Shown here: one piece after another, positions 51,810 through 61,344 of the stretch
How the letters are laid out: every line of letters begins with the position of its first letter
Position numbering within the stretch: position 1 is the stretch's first letter
Assembly (NCBI RefSeq): GCF_030268685.1
Contig: NZ_BSRQ01000009.1
Location: 62,001 to 126,000, forward strand
Length of the DNA stretch: 64,000 nucleotides
DNA from: Microtetraspora sp. NBRC 13810
Lineage (GTDB): Bacteria; Actinomycetota; Actinomycetes; Streptosporangiales; Streptosporangiaceae
Direction: 5' to 3'
The notes under the pieces: generated by a model
What the model was told of the DNA's origin: nothing
The model's input: the letters and a program-made list of their open reading frames with translations, nothing else
The model's database searches: none
Position numbers and translations under genes: made by a program

Positions 51810-53092
51810 GCGTTCCCCCACACAGTGGACGCAGCGGGATCGAACGGGCAGCCGCCGATCTCGAAGTGCTTGAGGTATTCGTCGCGGAAGTGCTTCACCG
51901 ACGAGTGGATCGGGCTCGTCGCGCCGTCGCCCAGGGCGCAGAAGGAGCGGCCGAGGATGTTGTCCGCGATGTCGGTGATGGTGCCGAGGTCCTCTTCGGT
52001 GCCCTGGCCCTTCTCCAGCCGCTTGAGCACCTGCTTGAGCCAGTAGGTCCCCTCCCGGCAGGGCGTGCACTTGCCGCAGGACTCGTGCGCGTAGAACTCC
52101 GTCCAGCGCAGCACCGAGCGGACCACGCAGGTGGTCTCGTCGAAGATCTGCAGCGCCCGGGTGCCGAGCATCGAGCCCTTGGCGCCGACCGACTCGAAGT
52201 CGAGCGGCACGTCGAGGTGCTCGGCGGTGAAGATCGGCGTGGACGAGCCGCCCGGGGTCCAGAACTTGAGCTCGTGCCCGGCCCTGATGCCGCCCGCCAT
52301 GTCGAGCAGCTCGCGCAGCGTGATGCCGAGCGGCGCCTCGTACTGTCCCGGCCGGGTGACGTGGCCGCTCAGCGAGAAGATGCCGAAGCCCTTGGACTTC
52401 TCGGTGCCCATCGACGCGAACCAGCCCGCGCCGTTCTCCACGATGCTGGGAACGCTGGCGATCGATTCGACGTTGTTGATGACAGTGGGGCACGCGTAGA
52501 GCCCCGCGACGGCGGGGAAGGGGGGCTTGAGACGAGGTTGTCCGCGATATCCCTCAAGCGAGTCGAGCAGTGCCGTCTCCTCGCCGCAGATGTAGGCGCC
52601 GGCGCCGCTGTGCACGACGAGCTCCAGGTCGTAGCCCGACCCGAGGATGTCGGTGCCCAGGAAGCCCCTGTCGTAGGCCTCCTGTACGGCGGCGCGCAGC
52701 CGGCGGATGACGTGGAGCACCTCGCCGCGCACGTAGATGAAGGCGTGGCTGGCCCGGATCGCGTACGACGTGATGATGACGCCCTCGACCAGCGAGTGCG
52801 GGTTGGCCATCATCAGCGGGATGTCCTTGCAGGTTCCCGGCTCCGACTCGTCGGCGTTGACCACGAGATAGTGCGGCTTGCCGTCGCCCTGCGGGATGAA
52901 GCCCCACTTCAGGCCGGTGGGGAAGCCCGCGCCGCCGCGCCCGCGCAGCCCGGAGTCCTTGACCGACTGGATGATGGCGTCGGGGTCCATCCGGAGCGCC
53001 TTGCGCGCCGCGCCGTAGTCTCCGTACCCGTCGAGGGTGAAGGAGTCGGGGCGGTCCCAGTTCTCGGTGAGGACCGGGGTCAGGGTGGTCAT
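51806..53092 (-). CDS. nuoF: NADH-quinone oxidoreductase subunit F
   Basis: A 428-residue NADH-binding flavoprotein subunit. [16 protein letters not shown] (FMN/NADH), [31 protein letters not shown] and the [4Fe-4S] motif [11 protein letters not shown] are all present. It takes electrons from NADH to FMN and cluster N3. The ATG at 53092 overlaps the nuoE stop. Confidence 0.96.
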   Translation of the reverse strand: MTTLTPVLTENWDRPDSFTLDGYGDYGAARKALRMDPDAIIQSVKDSGLRGRGGAGFPTGLKWGFIPQGDGKPHYLVVNADESEPGTCKDIPLMMANPHSLVEGVIITSYAIRASHAFIYVRGEVLHVIRRLRAAVQEAYDRGFLGTDILGSGYDLELVVHSGAGAYICGEETALLDSLEGYRGQPRLKPPFPAVAGLYACPTVINNVESIASVPSIVENGAGWFASMGTEKSKGFGIFSLSGHVTRPGQYEAPLGITLRELLDMAGGIRAGHELKFWTPGGSSTPIFTAEHLDVPLDFESVGAKGSMLGTRALQIFDETTCVVRSVLRWTEFYAHESCGKCTPCREGTYWLKQVLKRLEKGQGTEEDLGTITDIADNILGRSFCALGDGATSPIHSSVKHFRDEYLKHFEIGGCPFDPAASTVWGNA

Positions 53093-53757
53093 TCCGTCTC
53101 CTCCTTGGACGGCGCCTTCCAGCCGTTCGCGCGGGCGATCTTCAGGCCCTCCAGCGAGGGGCCGGCCGCCGAGGGGCCGTCACCGGCCAGGCCGTCGGGC
53201 AGGCCCGCGAGGACCCGCGACGCCTCCTTGAACGAGCACAGCTTCTTCGGCCCGCGGGTCGGCGAGATCTCCTTGCCGTCGCGCAGGTCGTCCACGAGCT
53301 GCTTGGCCGAGGCGGGGGTCTGGTTGTCGAAGAACTCCCAGTTGACCATCATCACCGGGGCGAAGTCGCAGGCGGCGTTGCACTCCAGCCGCTCCAGCGA
53401 GACCCTGCCGTCGGTGGTCGCCTCGTCGTTGCCGACCCCGAGGTGCTCGCTGAGCTCCTCCCAGATCTGGTCGCCGCCCATCACCGCGCACAGCGTGTTG
53501 ATGCAGACCCCGACGTGGTATTCGCCGACCGGCCTGCGCTTGTACATGGTGTAGAAGGTGGACACGCCGACGACCTCGGCCTTGGTCAGCCCGAGCATCT
53601 CGGCACAGAACTCCTGGCCGTCGTCGGTGACGTACCCGTCCTCGGACTGCACGAGGTGCAGCAGCGGCAGCAGGGCCGACCGAGTCTTCGGGTAACGACC
53701 GATGATCTCTTTAGCGTCTCGTTCGAGACGCTCGCGAACTTCCGGCGAATATGTCAC
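53089..53757 (-). CDS. nuoE: NADH-quinone oxidoreductase subunit E
   Basis: A 222-residue thioredoxin-fold subunit with the [2Fe-2S] ligands in [12 protein letters not shown] and [27 protein letters not shown] precedes the first pair, as in the family. The GTG at 53757 overlaps the nuoD stop. The C-terminal 50 residues are an actinomycete extension. Confidence 0.95.
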   Translation of the reverse strand: MTYSPEVRERLERDAKEIIGRYPKTRSALLPLLHLVQSEDGYVTDDGQEFCAEMLGLTKAEVVGVSTFYTMYKRRPVGEYHVGVCINTLCAVMGGDQIWEELSEHLGVGNDEATTDGRVSLERLECNAACDFAPVMMVNWEFFDNQTPASAKQLVDDLRDGKEISPTRGPKKLCSFKEASRVLAGLPDGLAGDGPSAAGPSLEGLKIARANGWKAPSKEETE

Positions 53758-55082
53758 CGGTCGACACCTCCCATGACCGGGTCGAGCGAGGCGATCGCCG
53801 AGATCACGTCGGCGACCATGCCGCCCTCGCATGTCGCGGGCACGGCCTGAAGGTTGGTGAAGGACGGGTCGCGGAAGTGCACCCGGAAGGGACGCGTGCC
53901 GCCGTCGCTCACCACGTGCGCGCCGAGCTCGCCGCGCGGCGACTCGACCGAGGCGTACGCCTGGCCGGCCGGCACCCGGAAGCCCTCGGTCACCAGCTTG
54001 AAGTGGTGGATCAGGGCCTCCATCGAGCTGCCCATGATGTGCGCGATGTGGTCCGGCGAGTTGCCGAGGCCGTCGGGGCCGAGCGCGAGCTGCGCGGGCC
54101 AGCCGATCTTCTTGTCCTCGATCATGACCGGCTTGCCCTTGAGCTCCGCACCGGCGAGACGGTCGAGCGCCTGGGATATGATCTTGAGTGACTCTTCCAT
54201 CTCGGCCACGCGCACGAGGTAGCGGCCGTAGACGTCGCACGTGCGCTCGACCGGGACACCGAAGTCGTAGGTCTCGTAACCGCAGTAGGGCTGCGACTTG
54301 CGCAGGTCCCAGGGCAGCCCGGCCGCCCGCAGGACCGGGCCGGTCACGCCGAGCGCCATGCAGCCGGTGAGGTCGAGGTAGGCGACGTCCTTGGTGCGGC
54401 GGGTGTAGGCGGGGTTCTCGTCAAGGAGCTTGCGCATCTCCTTGAGCCGGGTCGGCATGATCTTGAGGAACTCGCCGACCTTGTCGACCGCGCCCGCGGG
54501 CAGGTCGACGGAGACGCCGCCGGGCCGCACGTAGGCCATGTTCATCCGCAGGCCGGTGATGTACTCGAACAGGTCGAGCACCATCTCCCGCTCGCGCAGG
54601 CCGAACAGGAACGGCGTGGTCGCGCCCAGCTCCATGCCGAAGGTGCCGATGGCCACCAGGTGCGAGGAGATCCGGTTGAGCTCCATGAGCATGACCCGGA
54701 TGGCCTGGGCGCGCTCGGGCACCCGGTCGGTGATGCCGAGCAGCTTCTCCACGGCCATGCAGTAGGCCGTCTCGTTGAAGATCGGCGCCAGGTAGTCCAT
54801 CCGGGTGACGAACGTGGTCCCCTGGGTCCACGTCCGGTATTCCATGTTCTTCTCGATGCCGGTGTGCAGGTAACCGATCACCGAGCGGGCCTCGGTCACC
54901 GTCTCACCGTTCAGCGTGAGGACGATGCGGAGCACGCCGTGGGTCGAGGGGTGCTGCGGGCCCATGTTGATGACGAGGTGCTCGTCCTCGTTGCCCTTGA
55001 CCTCGCTGACCAGCTCGTCCCAGTCCTGGCCGGTGACCGTGTAGACGCGGCCCTCGGTGGCCTCTTCGTACGAGGTGCTCAT
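53754..55082 (-). CDS. nuoD: NADH-quinone oxidoreductase subunit D
   Basis: A 442-residue 49-kDa-type subunit lining the quinone site. [19 protein letters not shown] carries the conserved quinone-site histidine; [30 protein letters not shown] and the final DPVMGGVDR follow the family order. The ATG at 55082 overlaps the nuoC stop. Confidence 0.96.
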   Translation of the reverse strand: MSTSYEEATEGRVYTVTGQDWDELVSEVKGNEDEHLVINMGPQHPSTHGVLRIVLTLNGETVTEARSVIGYLHTGIEKNMEYRTWTQGTTFVTRMDYLAPIFNETAYCMAVEKLLGITDRVPERAQAIRVMLMELNRISSHLVAIGTFGMELGATTPFLFGLREREMVLDLFEYITGLRMNMAYVRPGGVSVDLPAGAVDKVGEFLKIMPTRLKEMRKLLDENPAYTRRTKDVAYLDLTGCMALGVTGPVLRAAGLPWDLRKSQPYCGYETYDFGVPVERTCDVYGRYLVRVAEMEESLKIISQALDRLAGAELKGKPVMIEDKKIGWPAQLALGPDGLGNSPDHIAHIMGSSMEALIHHFKLVTEGFRVPAGQAYASVESPRGELGAHVVSDGGTRPFRVHFRDPSFTNLQAVPATCEGGMVADVISAIASLDPVMGGVDR

Positions 55083-55753
55083 GCGTACGACCTCCTCTGG
55101 TCAGGCGCGGGGATCTCGGCGCCGCGGTACTCGACCGGGATGCCGCCGAGCGGGTAGTCCTTGCGCTGCGGGTGGCCGTCCCAGTCGTCGGGCATCTCGA
55201 TCCGGGTCAGCGCCGGATGGCCGTCGAAGACGATGCCGAAGAAGTCGTAGGTCTCCCGCTCGTGCCAGTCGTGCGTGGGGTAGACCGACACCGTGGAGGG
55301 GATGTGCGGGTCGGCGTCCGGGCAGCTCACCTCGACGCGCAGGCGCCGGTTGTGGGTGATCGAGCACAGGTGGTAGACCGCGCGCAGCTCGGCGCCCGCC
55401 TCGTGCGGGTAGTGCACGCCCGACACGCCGAGCGACAGCTCGAAGCGCAGGCCCGGGTCATCGCGCAGGTGGCTCATGACGTCGGGCAGCCGCTCGCGCC
55501 TGATGTGCAGCGTCAGCTCGCCCCGGTCGACCACGACGCGCTCGATCGCGTCGGCGAGGTCGGTGCCGAGCACCAGCTCCAGCCGGTCGGTCACGTCGTC
55601 GAAGTAGCCGCCGTAGGGGCGCGGCGAGGAGATCTGCGGCGCCCGCCTGACGACCAGGCCGCCGTAACCGGAGGTGTCGCCGCTGTCGGCCGCGCCGAAC
55701 ATGCCCTTGCGGACGACCGGCTCCTCGGGCACACCGGGAAGGTTCTCGGACAT
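55079..55753 (-). CDS. nuoC: NADH-quinone oxidoreductase subunit C
   Basis: A 224-residue 30-kDa-type subunit. The end [20 protein letters not shown], then [18 protein letters not shown], is diagnostic. The first 50 residues are a hydrophilic extension. The ATG at 55753 shares one base with the nuoB stop (TGATG). No fusion with NuoD is seen. Confidence 0.95.
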   Translation of the reverse strand: MSENLPGVPEEPVVRKGMFGAADSGDTSGYGGLVVRRAPQISSPRPYGGYFDDVTDRLELVLGTDLADAIERVVVDRGELTLHIRRERLPDVMSHLRDDPGLRFELSLGVSGVHYPHEAGAELRAVYHLCSITHNRRLRVEVSCPDADPHIPSTVSVYPTHDWHERETYDFFGIVFDGHPALTRIEMPDDWDGHPQRKDYPLGGIPVEYRGAEIPAPDQRRSYA

Positions 55754-56301
55754 CACTTGGCTCCCTGGTCGATGAGCGGGAGGGAGCGCAGCGCGCGCAG
55801 TTCGAGCTCGTCGATCTGCTTCGCGCGGTGAGCGCCGAACTTCGTGTTCTGGATCTTGTCGTGCAGCTTCACGATCGCGTCGATCAGCATCTCCGGCCGC
55901 GGCGGGCAGCCCGGCAGGTAGATGTCGACCGGCACCACGTGGTCGACGCCCTGCACGATGGCGTAGTTGTTGAACATGCCGCCGCTGGAGGCGCACACGC
56001 CCATCGCGATGACCCACTTGGGCTCGGGCATCTGGTCGTAGACCTGGCGCAGCACCGGCGCCATCTTCTGCGACAGCCGGCCGGCCACGATCATCAGGTC
56101 GGCCTGTCGCGGAGACGCCGAAGCGCGCTCCATGCCGAAGCGCGCGAGGTCGTGCGTGGGACTGCCGGTGGACATCAGCTCGATCGCGCAGCAGGCGAGG
56201 CCGAACGTGGCCGGCCACACCGAGTTCTTCCGCGCCCAGCCGGCCACTTGCTCGACCGTGCTGAGGAGGAATCCGCTGGGGAGTTTCTCTTCAAGACCCA
56301 T
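55753..56301 (-). CDS. nuoB: NADH-quinone oxidoreductase subunit B
   Basis: A 182-residue subunit holding cluster N2. [11 protein letters not shown] gives the adjacent cysteines, [19 protein letters not shown] the third and [12 protein letters not shown] the fourth. The ATG at 56301 begins [10 protein letters not shown], one base after the nuoA stop; the upstream frame to 56382 runs through nuoA and is rejected. Confidence 0.96.
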   Translation of the reverse strand: MGLEEKLPSGFLLSTVEQVAGWARKNSVWPATFGLACCAIELMSTGSPTHDLARFGMERASASPRQADLMIVAGRLSQKMAPVLRQVYDQMPEPKWVIAMGVCASSGGMFNNYAIVQGVDHVVPVDIYLPGCPPRPEMLIDAIVKLHDKIQNTKFGAHRAKQIDELELRALRSLPLIDQGAK

Positions 56302-56302
56302 T

Positions 56303-56662
56303 TCAGTCCCAATCCAGGCCCTTGCGACGCCACACGTACGCGTAGGCGACCAGGACCGTGACGATGAACAGCACCATCTCAACCAGCCCGAAGACGCCGA
56401 GCTGGTCGAACGCGACGGCCCACGGGTACAAGAAGATGATCTCGATGTCGAACACGATGAAGAGCATCGCGGTGATCATGTACTTCAGCGGGAAGCGGCC
56501 GCCGCCCACCGGCTGAGGCGTCGGGTCGATGCCGCACTCGTACGCGTCCAGCTTGGCGCGGTTCCACCGCTTGGGACCGGTGAAGGGCGCGATCGTCACC
56601 GAGAAGACCGCAAACCCCGCCGCGAGAACGGCGAGCACCAGGATGGGCACATAAAGTTCCAT
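56303..56662 (-). CDS. nuoA: NADH-quinone oxidoreductase subunit A
   Basis: A 119-residue three-helix subunit. [21 protein letters not shown] is the conserved loop and [18 protein letters not shown] the second helix with its acidic residues. First gene of the nuo set; a promoter-like element lies about 65 bases upstream, and the reductase gene ends 119 bases upstream on the same strand. Confidence 0.96.
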   Translation of the reverse strand: MELYVPILVLAVLAAGFAVFSVTIAPFTGPKRWNRAKLDAYECGIDPTPQPVGGGRFPLKYMITAMLFIVFDIEIIFLYPWAVAFDQLGVFGLVEMVLFIVTVLVAYAYVWRRKGLDWD

Positions 56663-56725
56663 CGCTACGCGTCCTCTCCCATCTCCACGCGCGACGGCGC
56701 GCAGTCTGTGTTGGTGTGATGTGCA

Positions 56726-56753
56726 AGTTTATGCAGGTGGACCAGCATGTCCG
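56726..56753 (-). promoter_or_regulatory. Candidate promoter of the nuo operon
   Basis: On the minus strand CGGACA (56753-56748) and TAAACT (56731-56726) are spaced 16 bases apart, about 65 bases before nuoA. Read-through from the upstream reductase gene is an alternative source of nuo mRNA. Confidence 0.45.
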
Positions 56754-56781
56754 CCCCCCGGAGCGCGATGTCTGTGGACGG

Positions 56782-58059
56782 TCATGCCGGCGGCGCGACC
56801 TTCGACAGGGCGTTGATGATCCGATCCGAGGCATCGCCCCGCCGGTCGGTGAGGTTACCAAGGACCTTGATGGCGAACCGCATCAGGCCGGGATGGGGCA
56901 GCGCGTGCCGCGTGGCGAAGCTCATGACCCCTGGCCGGCCGATGGCGTCGACGAACATCCTGCCGAGCGTGAAGTAGCCGCCGTAAGCGTCCTTCAGGAC
57001 TCCAGGATATGCCCGGAGCAGCCGCTCCCGTTGCGCCGGAGTGCTCCGCGCGAGCGCCTGGACGATCGTCTCCGCCGCGATGTGGCCGCTCTCCATCGCG
57101 TAGGCGATGCCCTCGCCGTTGAACGGGTTGATCATGCCGCCGGCGTCGCCCACCAGCACCAGCCCGCGGGTGTAGTGCGGCTGCCGGTTGAAGGCCATCG
57201 GCAGCGCCGCCCCGCGCACCGGGCCGCGCATGTTCTCCTCGGTGAAGCCCCAGTCGGCGGGCATGTTCTTCGTCCAGCGGCGCAGCAGCGCGCGGTAGTC
57301 GATGTTCTTGAACGCGTCGCTGGTGTTCAGCAGCCCGAGCCCGACGTTGGCCGTGCCGTCGCCGACCCCGAAGATCCATCCGTAGCCGGGGAGCAGGGTC
57401 TGCTCGTCCCACAGCTCCAGCCAGATCTCCAGGAAGTCGTCGTCGTGGCGCGGGCTCTCGTAGTAGGTGCGCACCGCGACGCCGATCGGCCGGTCCTCGC
57501 GCTTGTGCAGGCCCATGCCCAGCGCCAGCCGGGTGGAGTTGCCGTCGGCGGCCACCACCAGCCGGGAGCGGTAGGTGACGGTCTCGCCGTCCTTCTTGGC
57601 GGTGACTCCGACGATGTGCCCGCTGCGGTCGTCCAGCACGGGGCCGGTGACGTTGACGCCCTGGAGCAGCTTCGCGCCGCCCCTGACGGCGTTGGCGGCG
57701 AGGATCTCGTCGAAGTCCTTGCGCACGCGCACCAGGCCGTAGTCCGGGAAGCTGGACAACTGCGGCCAGGGCAGCTCGAACCGCTGGCCGCCCCCGACGA
57801 CTCTCAGTCCTCTGTTCCTGATCCAGCCTGGGGCGTCGATGTCGACGCCCATCGAGATCAGCTGTTTCACCGCTCGGGGGGTCAGGCCGTCGCCACAGAC
57901 CTTCTCCCGGGGGAACGTGGTCTTCTCCAGGAGAAGAACGTCCAGCCCTGACTGGGCGAGATAGAAAGCGGCGGTGGAGCCGGCGGGCCCGGCGCCGACG
58001 ACGATCACGTCGGCGTCGGTCTCAGCGGCTGTCCGCTGTGCGGCGGCTGGCTCGGTCAC
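56782..58059 (-). CDS. Geranylgeranyl reductase family FAD-dependent oxidoreductase
   Basis: A 425-residue flavoprotein. VIVVGAGPAGSTAAFYLAQ binds FAD; EKTTFPREKVCGDGLTPRAV is the family signature; LVLVGDAGGMINPFNGEGIAYAMESG is the second FAD motif. In mycobacteria the related MenJ saturates one isoprene unit of menaquinone. With a polyprenyl synthase, menG and nuo around it, that role is likely here. The GTG at 58059 precedes residue 1. A perfect Rex-type operator lies 57 bases upstream. Confidence 0.88.
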   Translation of the reverse strand: MTEPAAAQRTAAETDADVIVVGAGPAGSTAAFYLAQSGLDVLLLEKTTFPREKVCGDGLTPRAVKQLISMGVDIDAPGWIRNRGLRVVGGGQRFELPWPQLSSFPDYGLVRVRKDFDEILAANAVRGGAKLLQGVNVTGPVLDDRSGHIVGVTAKKDGETVTYRSRLVVAADGNSTRLALGMGLHKREDRPIGVAVRTYYESPRHDDDFLEIWLELWDEQTLLPGYGWIFGVGDGTANVGLGLLNTSDAFKNIDYRALLRRWTKNMPADWGFTEENMRGPVRGAALPMAFNRQPHYTRGLVLVGDAGGMINPFNGEGIAYAMESGHIAAETIVQALARSTPAQRERLLRAYPGVLKDAYGGYFTLGRMFVDAIGRPGVMSFATRHALPHPGLMRFAIKVLGNLTDRRGDASDRIINALSKVAPPA

Positions 58060-58115
58060 GGGACCTGTCCTGTCCTACACGCTCGACGGCCTCGGGATGT
58101 GGGGCCTTCGTTCCT

Positions 58116-58133
58116 TTGTGAACCTCTTCACAA
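58116..58133. promoter_or_regulatory. Rex operator (redox-sensing repressor site)
   Basis: TTGTGAAcctcTTCACAA matches the Rex consensus TTGTGAA-N4-TTCACAA at every position; the dyad extends one base further on each side (58115-58134). Rex binds such sites when NADH/NAD+ is low and represses respiratory genes in actinomycetes. The site lies 57 bases upstream of the reductase gene, which is followed by nuoA-N. Confidence 0.8.
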
Positions 58134-58212
58134 ACTTATCGGGCCGAAGTCTAACGCTTTTCCACCGCGAGGTGTCAGCCGGGCACCGGTAACGAAGCGT
58201 AACCTCTCCCAC

Positions 58213-58236
58213 CGGTGACAGAGGGCCAGGTCACCG
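58213..58236 (-). terminator. Possible hairpin terminator downstream of menG
   Basis: CGGTGAC and GTCACCG form seven-base arms around a ten-base loop about 40 bases past the menG stop. No U-tract follows, so termination is uncertain; a regulatory dyad is an alternative. Confidence 0.35.
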
Positions 58237-58275
58237 TGACGGATCGCACCATATTGTCGGATTCACCGACTTTGA

Positions 58276-59007
58276 TCAACCCCTGAGCGGCTTCCACGCC
58301 CGGTGCAGCGCGACGATGCCGAAGGTGAGGTTGCGCCACGCGACCCGCTGCCATCCGGCCTGCCGGATCAGGGCCGCGAGGGCCGCCTGGCCGTGCCAGT
58401 CGCGGATGGACTCGGCCAGGTAGTGGTAGGAGTCGTCGTTGGACCCGACGACCTTGGCCACCTGGGGCAGCAGCTTCATCAGGTAGTTGGAGTAGACCAG
58501 GTCGAAGGACTTCACCGGCGGCCGGGAGAACTCGCAGATGACCAGCCGCCCGCCGGGCTTGGCCACCCGCAGCATCTCGCGCAGCGCGGCAGGCGTGTCG
58601 TGCACGTTGCGCAGCGCGAAGGAGATCGTCACCGCGTCGAAGACGTCGTCGGCGAAGGGCAGCCGCAGCGCGTCGCCGGCGACGAAGGTGACGCCGCGCA
58701 CGCCGCCGCCGGAGAGCCCGGAGCCGCCGCGGCGGCGCACCCCGGTGCGCAGCATGCCGAGCGAGAAGTCGCACGCGATGCCGCGGGCGCCGAGGGTGGT
58801 GAACGCGTCGGTGGAGGTGCCGGTGCCGGCGCCGAGGTCGAGCACCAGCTCGCCGGGACCCGCGTCCACGGCCGCCGCGGTCGCCCTGCGCCACAGCCGG
58901 TCCTGCCCGAGGGAGAGCACGTCGTTGACGAGGTCGTAGCGAAGCGCGGTGCGATCGAACATCGCGGCGACCTCGTGCGGCTGCTTGTCCAAGGATGCGC
59001 GGGTCAT
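58276..59007 (-). CDS. menG: Demethylmenaquinone methyltransferase
   Basis: A 243-residue UbiE/MenG methyltransferase. [26 protein letters not shown] is the family start, [16 protein letters not shown] binds [24 protein letters not shown] and [12 protein letters not shown] follow in order. It does the final C-methylation of menaquinone. The ATG at 59007 ([10 protein letters not shown]) is favoured over the longer frame because TAGGCT lies seven bases upstream, a leaderless layout. A short Gly-rich insert (residues about 108-120) is unusual but not disruptive. Confidence 0.93.
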   Translation of the reverse strand: MTRASLDKQPHEVAAMFDRTALRYDLVNDVLSLGQDRLWRRATAAAVDAGPGELVLDLGAGTGTSTDAFTTLGARGIACDFSLGMLRTGVRRRGGSGLSGGGVRGVTFVAGDALRLPFADDVFDAVTISFALRNVHDTPAALREMLRVAKPGGRLVICEFSRPPVKSFDLVYSNYLMKLLPQVAKVVGSNDDSYHYLAESIRDWHGQAALAALIRQAGWQRVAWRNLTFGIVALHRAWKPLRG

Positions 59008-59014
59008 ACGGGAC

Positions 59015-59020
59015 AGCCTA
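59015..59020 (-). promoter_or_regulatory. -10 element of a leaderless promoter (menG)
   Basis: TAGGCT on the minus strand ends seven bases before the menG ATG; no ribosome site is present between. Confidence 0.45.
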
Positions 59021-59107
59021 GGGCGTGGCCGCGGGTGACCTTCCAGGGCGGGCACGGCATACCCAAAGTAGCCATGCGATCACTTTCCGTCTGCTACCAA
59101 TGGTGCA

Positions 59108-60361
59108 ATGTTCGTCCCAACAGCAGCCATAACTCTCGCCTTCTCACTGGCGCAGGCGGCCGGGGCGGTCCCCGCCGGGGTCACCCCGCACGCCGGGGTC
59201 GTGTCGGCCGACCCGGTGGACCACACCCCGCACGTGCTCGACGGCGTCGTCAACGCCATCGCGCTGGTCGGCCGCACGGTCGTGGTGGGCGGCTCCTTCG
59301 GCGAGGTCAGCGAGGCGCCCTCGGGTCCCGTCACGCCGCGGGACAACCTGTTCGCCTTCGACGTGGTCACCGGCCGCGTCCTGCCCGGCTTCGCCCCCGA
59401 GGTGCACGGCCCGGTCACCGCGCTGGCGGCGGGCCCCGACGGCACGGTCTTCGTCGGCGGCGACTTCGTGTCCGTCTCCGGCGGCGGCTCCCGCGCCCTG
59501 GCCAGGCTGCGCGTCTCCGACGGCGCGCCGGTCCCCGGCTTCGCCCCGCGCGTCGTCGGCGGCGCGGTGCACGCCCTCGCCGTGCAGGGCTCGAAGCTGT
59601 ACGCCGGGGGCGACTTCGTCCGGGTGGGCAACGCGGCCCGCACCGGGCTCGCCCGGCTGGACGCGGCGACCGGCGCGGTGGACCCGGACTTCGCGATCAC
59701 CCCGGGACGCCCGCCCGCCGGCCGGATCAGAATTCACACCCTGGCCGTGAGCGGCGGCCGTCTCGCGGTCAACGGCGCCTTCGGCACGCTGAACGGGCTG
59801 GACCGGCCGCAGATCGGGCTCATCGACATCAAGTCGCGGATCGCCAAGGTGGCCGACTGGCGAACCGCGGCCTACGCGCCGAAGTGCAAGCCGGAGTTCC
59901 CCGTTTACGTACGCGGTATGGATTTCTCACCCGAAGGCGACTACTTCGTAGTGGTCACGACAGGTGGCTACGGCGGCGCGGCCAAGCTGTGCGACACGGC
60001 GGCAAGATTCGAAACTTTCTCACGGGGTGACAGCGTCAAACCGACGTGGGTCAACCACACCGGCGGCGACTCGCTCTACTCGGTGGCGGTCACCGGGGCC
60101 GCGGTCTACGTCGGCGGGCACCAGCGCTGGCTGAACAACCCCCGGGGTAACGACTCCGCCGGACCCGGCGCGGTGTCCCGGCCGGGCATCGGCGCGATCC
60201 ACCCGCGCAGGGGCAAGGCCCTGAGCTGGAATCCGACCCGCGACCGCGGCGTCGGTGTCAAGGCTTTCCTTCCCCATCGCGGGGGTCTTCTGGTTGGGAG
60301 CGATACGACTCGTCTGGGTCGGGAGTATCATGCCCGGATCGGGATGTTCCCGCTTCCGTGA
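59108..60361 (+). CDS. Secreted repeat protein (delta-60/beta-propeller-like)
   Basis: A 417-residue protein with a short N-terminal signal peptide (about residues 1-20, ending AQAAGAVPA). The mature part holds repeats of about 45 residues built on V-A-L-A-V-G-x-V-VGG-F, for example NAIALVGRTVVVGGSFGEV, TALAAGPDGTVFVGGDFVSV and HALAVQGSKLYAGGDFVRVG. This resembles delta-60 or beta-propeller repeats. It is probably extracellular; ligand unknown. Its last 104 bases overlap the convergent DUF4229 gene. Confidence 0.8.
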   Translation: MFVPTAAITLAFSLAQAAGAVPAGVTPHAGVVSADPVDHTPHVLDGVVNAIALVGRTVVVGGSFGEVSEAPSGPVTPRDNLFAFDVVTGRVLPGFAPEVHGPVTALAAGPDGTVFVGGDFVSVSGGGSRALARLRVSDGAPVPGFAPRVVGGAVHALAVQGSKLYAGGDFVRVGNAARTGLARLDAATGAVDPDFAITPGRPPAGRIRIHTLAVSGGRLAVNGAFGTLNGLDRPQIGLIDIKSRIAKVADWRTAAYAPKCKPEFPVYVRGMDFSPEGDYFVVVTTGGYGGAAKLCDTAARFETFSRGDSVKPTWVNHTGGDSLYSVAVTGAAVYVGGHQRWLNNPRGNDSAGPGAVSRPGIGAIHPRRGKALSWNPTRDRGVGVKAFLPHRGGLLVGSDTTRLGREYHARIGMFPLP

Positions 60362-60539
60362 TGCGCAGGCTCATGGCATCGCGCTGCTTGGACAGCAAGA
60401 CGTAGCTCGCCAGACCGCTGAGCAGGAACGCAGCGATCAGCAGCCACAGCCAACTGCGCAAGCCCAGCACGTAGAGCACGCCGAGCGCGATGGCGAACAG
60501 GCCGATCCGGGAAGCGGTGTAAACGACAAGGGGACGCAC
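60258..60539 (-). CDS. DUF4229 small membrane protein
   Basis: A 93-residue protein with two hydrophobic helices (about 3-24 and 27-48) in the pattern YTASRIGLFAIALGVLYVLG, then LWLLIAAFLLSGLASYVLLSKQRDAMS, typical of the actinobacterial DUF4229 family. An acidic, hydrophilic tail follows. More than a third of the gene is antisense to the secreted repeat protein gene. Function unknown. Confidence 0.78.
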   Translation of the reverse strand: MRPLVVYTASRIGLFAIALGVLYVLGLRSWLWLLIAAFLLSGLASYVLLSKQRDAMSLRITEAGTSRSGHDTPDPDESYRSQPEDPRDGEGKP

Positions 60540-60644
60540 AGCGTCGAGGTTACGACACTCTTCCCATCAGGTTGGAAGTCTTCGCATCTGGCGCGACCGC
60601 TGCTAGTCTTCCCCAACACCACCTTTTGCAAAGAAACACCCATG

Positions 60645-60663
60645 AGAGCCCCAAAGAGGCTCT
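60645..60663. repeat. Inverted repeat upstream of the BldC-like gene
   Basis: AGAGCC and GGCTCT form perfect six-base arms around a seven-base loop. An A+T-rich tract follows with TATAACAA repeated at about 60666 and 60692. The stretch from 60540 to 60799 holds no gene and is the control region of the regulator gene. Confidence 0.5.
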
Positions 60664-60799
60664 ATCATATAACAATCGGGCACTTGGCCTATAACAACCC
60701 GTGATCTTTGCTGAAAACCACGGATAAAACAGGCTTCGCTCGGCACACTGGTTACCTGTCCGCCCGCTGGCAGGAAGCGGGATGCGAGGGGGAGAGATT

Positions 60800-61021
60800 G
60801 TGGAGAGTAGCAGCGAGCGTCTGCTGACACCCGGAGAGGTCGCCGCCCTCTTCCGGGTCGATCCGAAGACCGTAACGCGCTGGGCGGCGGCCGGCCGCAT
60901 CAGCAGCATTCGGACCCCCGGAGGGCACCGGCGCTTCCGCGAGTCGGAAGTACACGCCCTCCTTCGTGGCGAGGATGTCCTCACGGCCGACCGGCCGACC
61001 GGCGAGTCCCCGCGCGTCTGA
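60800..61021 (+). CDS. bldC: BldC-like MerR-type developmental regulator
   Basis: A 73-residue protein made of one winged-helix DNA-binding domain: LLTPGEVAALFRVDPKTVTR, WAAAGRISSIRTPGGHRRFR, ESEVHALLRG. This is almost the Streptomyces BldC sequence, which delays the switch from vegetative growth to sporulation and binds A+T-rich direct repeats. The GTG at 60800 has GGGGGAGA four bases upstream and matches the length of BldC; the ATG at 60782 would add six residues. Its presence suggests a sporulating life style. Confidence 0.9.
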   Translation: MESSSERLLTPGEVAALFRVDPKTVTRWAAAGRISSIRTPGGHRRFRESEVHALLRGEDVLTADRPTGESPRV

Positions 61022-61094
61022 CGGCCCCGGCCGTCACGACGGTGATCCTGAGCGCCTTACCCGGAGCGCCAGGGTCACCGTTCGGATCAGCGCG

Positions 61095-61334
61095 TCAGCT
61101 CTCCTGCTCCGCCTTGAACGCGAGGAACTCCCGTTCGAGGTCGTCGTTGTCACGCCGCCAGCGCCGCTGCCGTTCCGCCATCTCCTCTTCCGTGACCGCC
61201 TGTGCCAGCCACCGGTCGTAGTCGGGGTCGCCCGGCGCGAGTTCGACGTACGCGTTGCCGATCAGTCGCCCGTCATCGCTGGTGAGACTCTGCGGCACGC
61301 GCAGTGTCCCGTCCGCGAGCCGGATCACGTACAT
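61095..61334 (-). CDS. Small hypothetical protein downstream of the metalloprotease
   Basis: A 79-residue soluble protein. MYVIRLADGTLRVPQSLTSD and GNAYVELAPGDPDYDRWLAQ look like strands and a helix, and the C-terminal half is a charged helix (EEEMAERQRRWRRDNDDLER). No family recognised. The ATG at 61334 has AGGTGA upstream and lies ten bases after the metalloprotease stop, so the two form an operon. Confidence 0.7.
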   Translation of the reverse strand: MYVIRLADGTLRVPQSLTSDDGRLIGNAYVELAPGDPDYDRWLAQAVTEEEMAERQRRWRRDNDDLEREFLAFKAEQES

Positions 61335-61344
61335 CGCTGATCAC

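Noticed and set aside
51866-53554. Long antisense frames across nuoE and nuoF
   Set aside because: Shadows of strongly conserved complex I genes; residue composition is typical of antisense reading in G+C-rich DNA.
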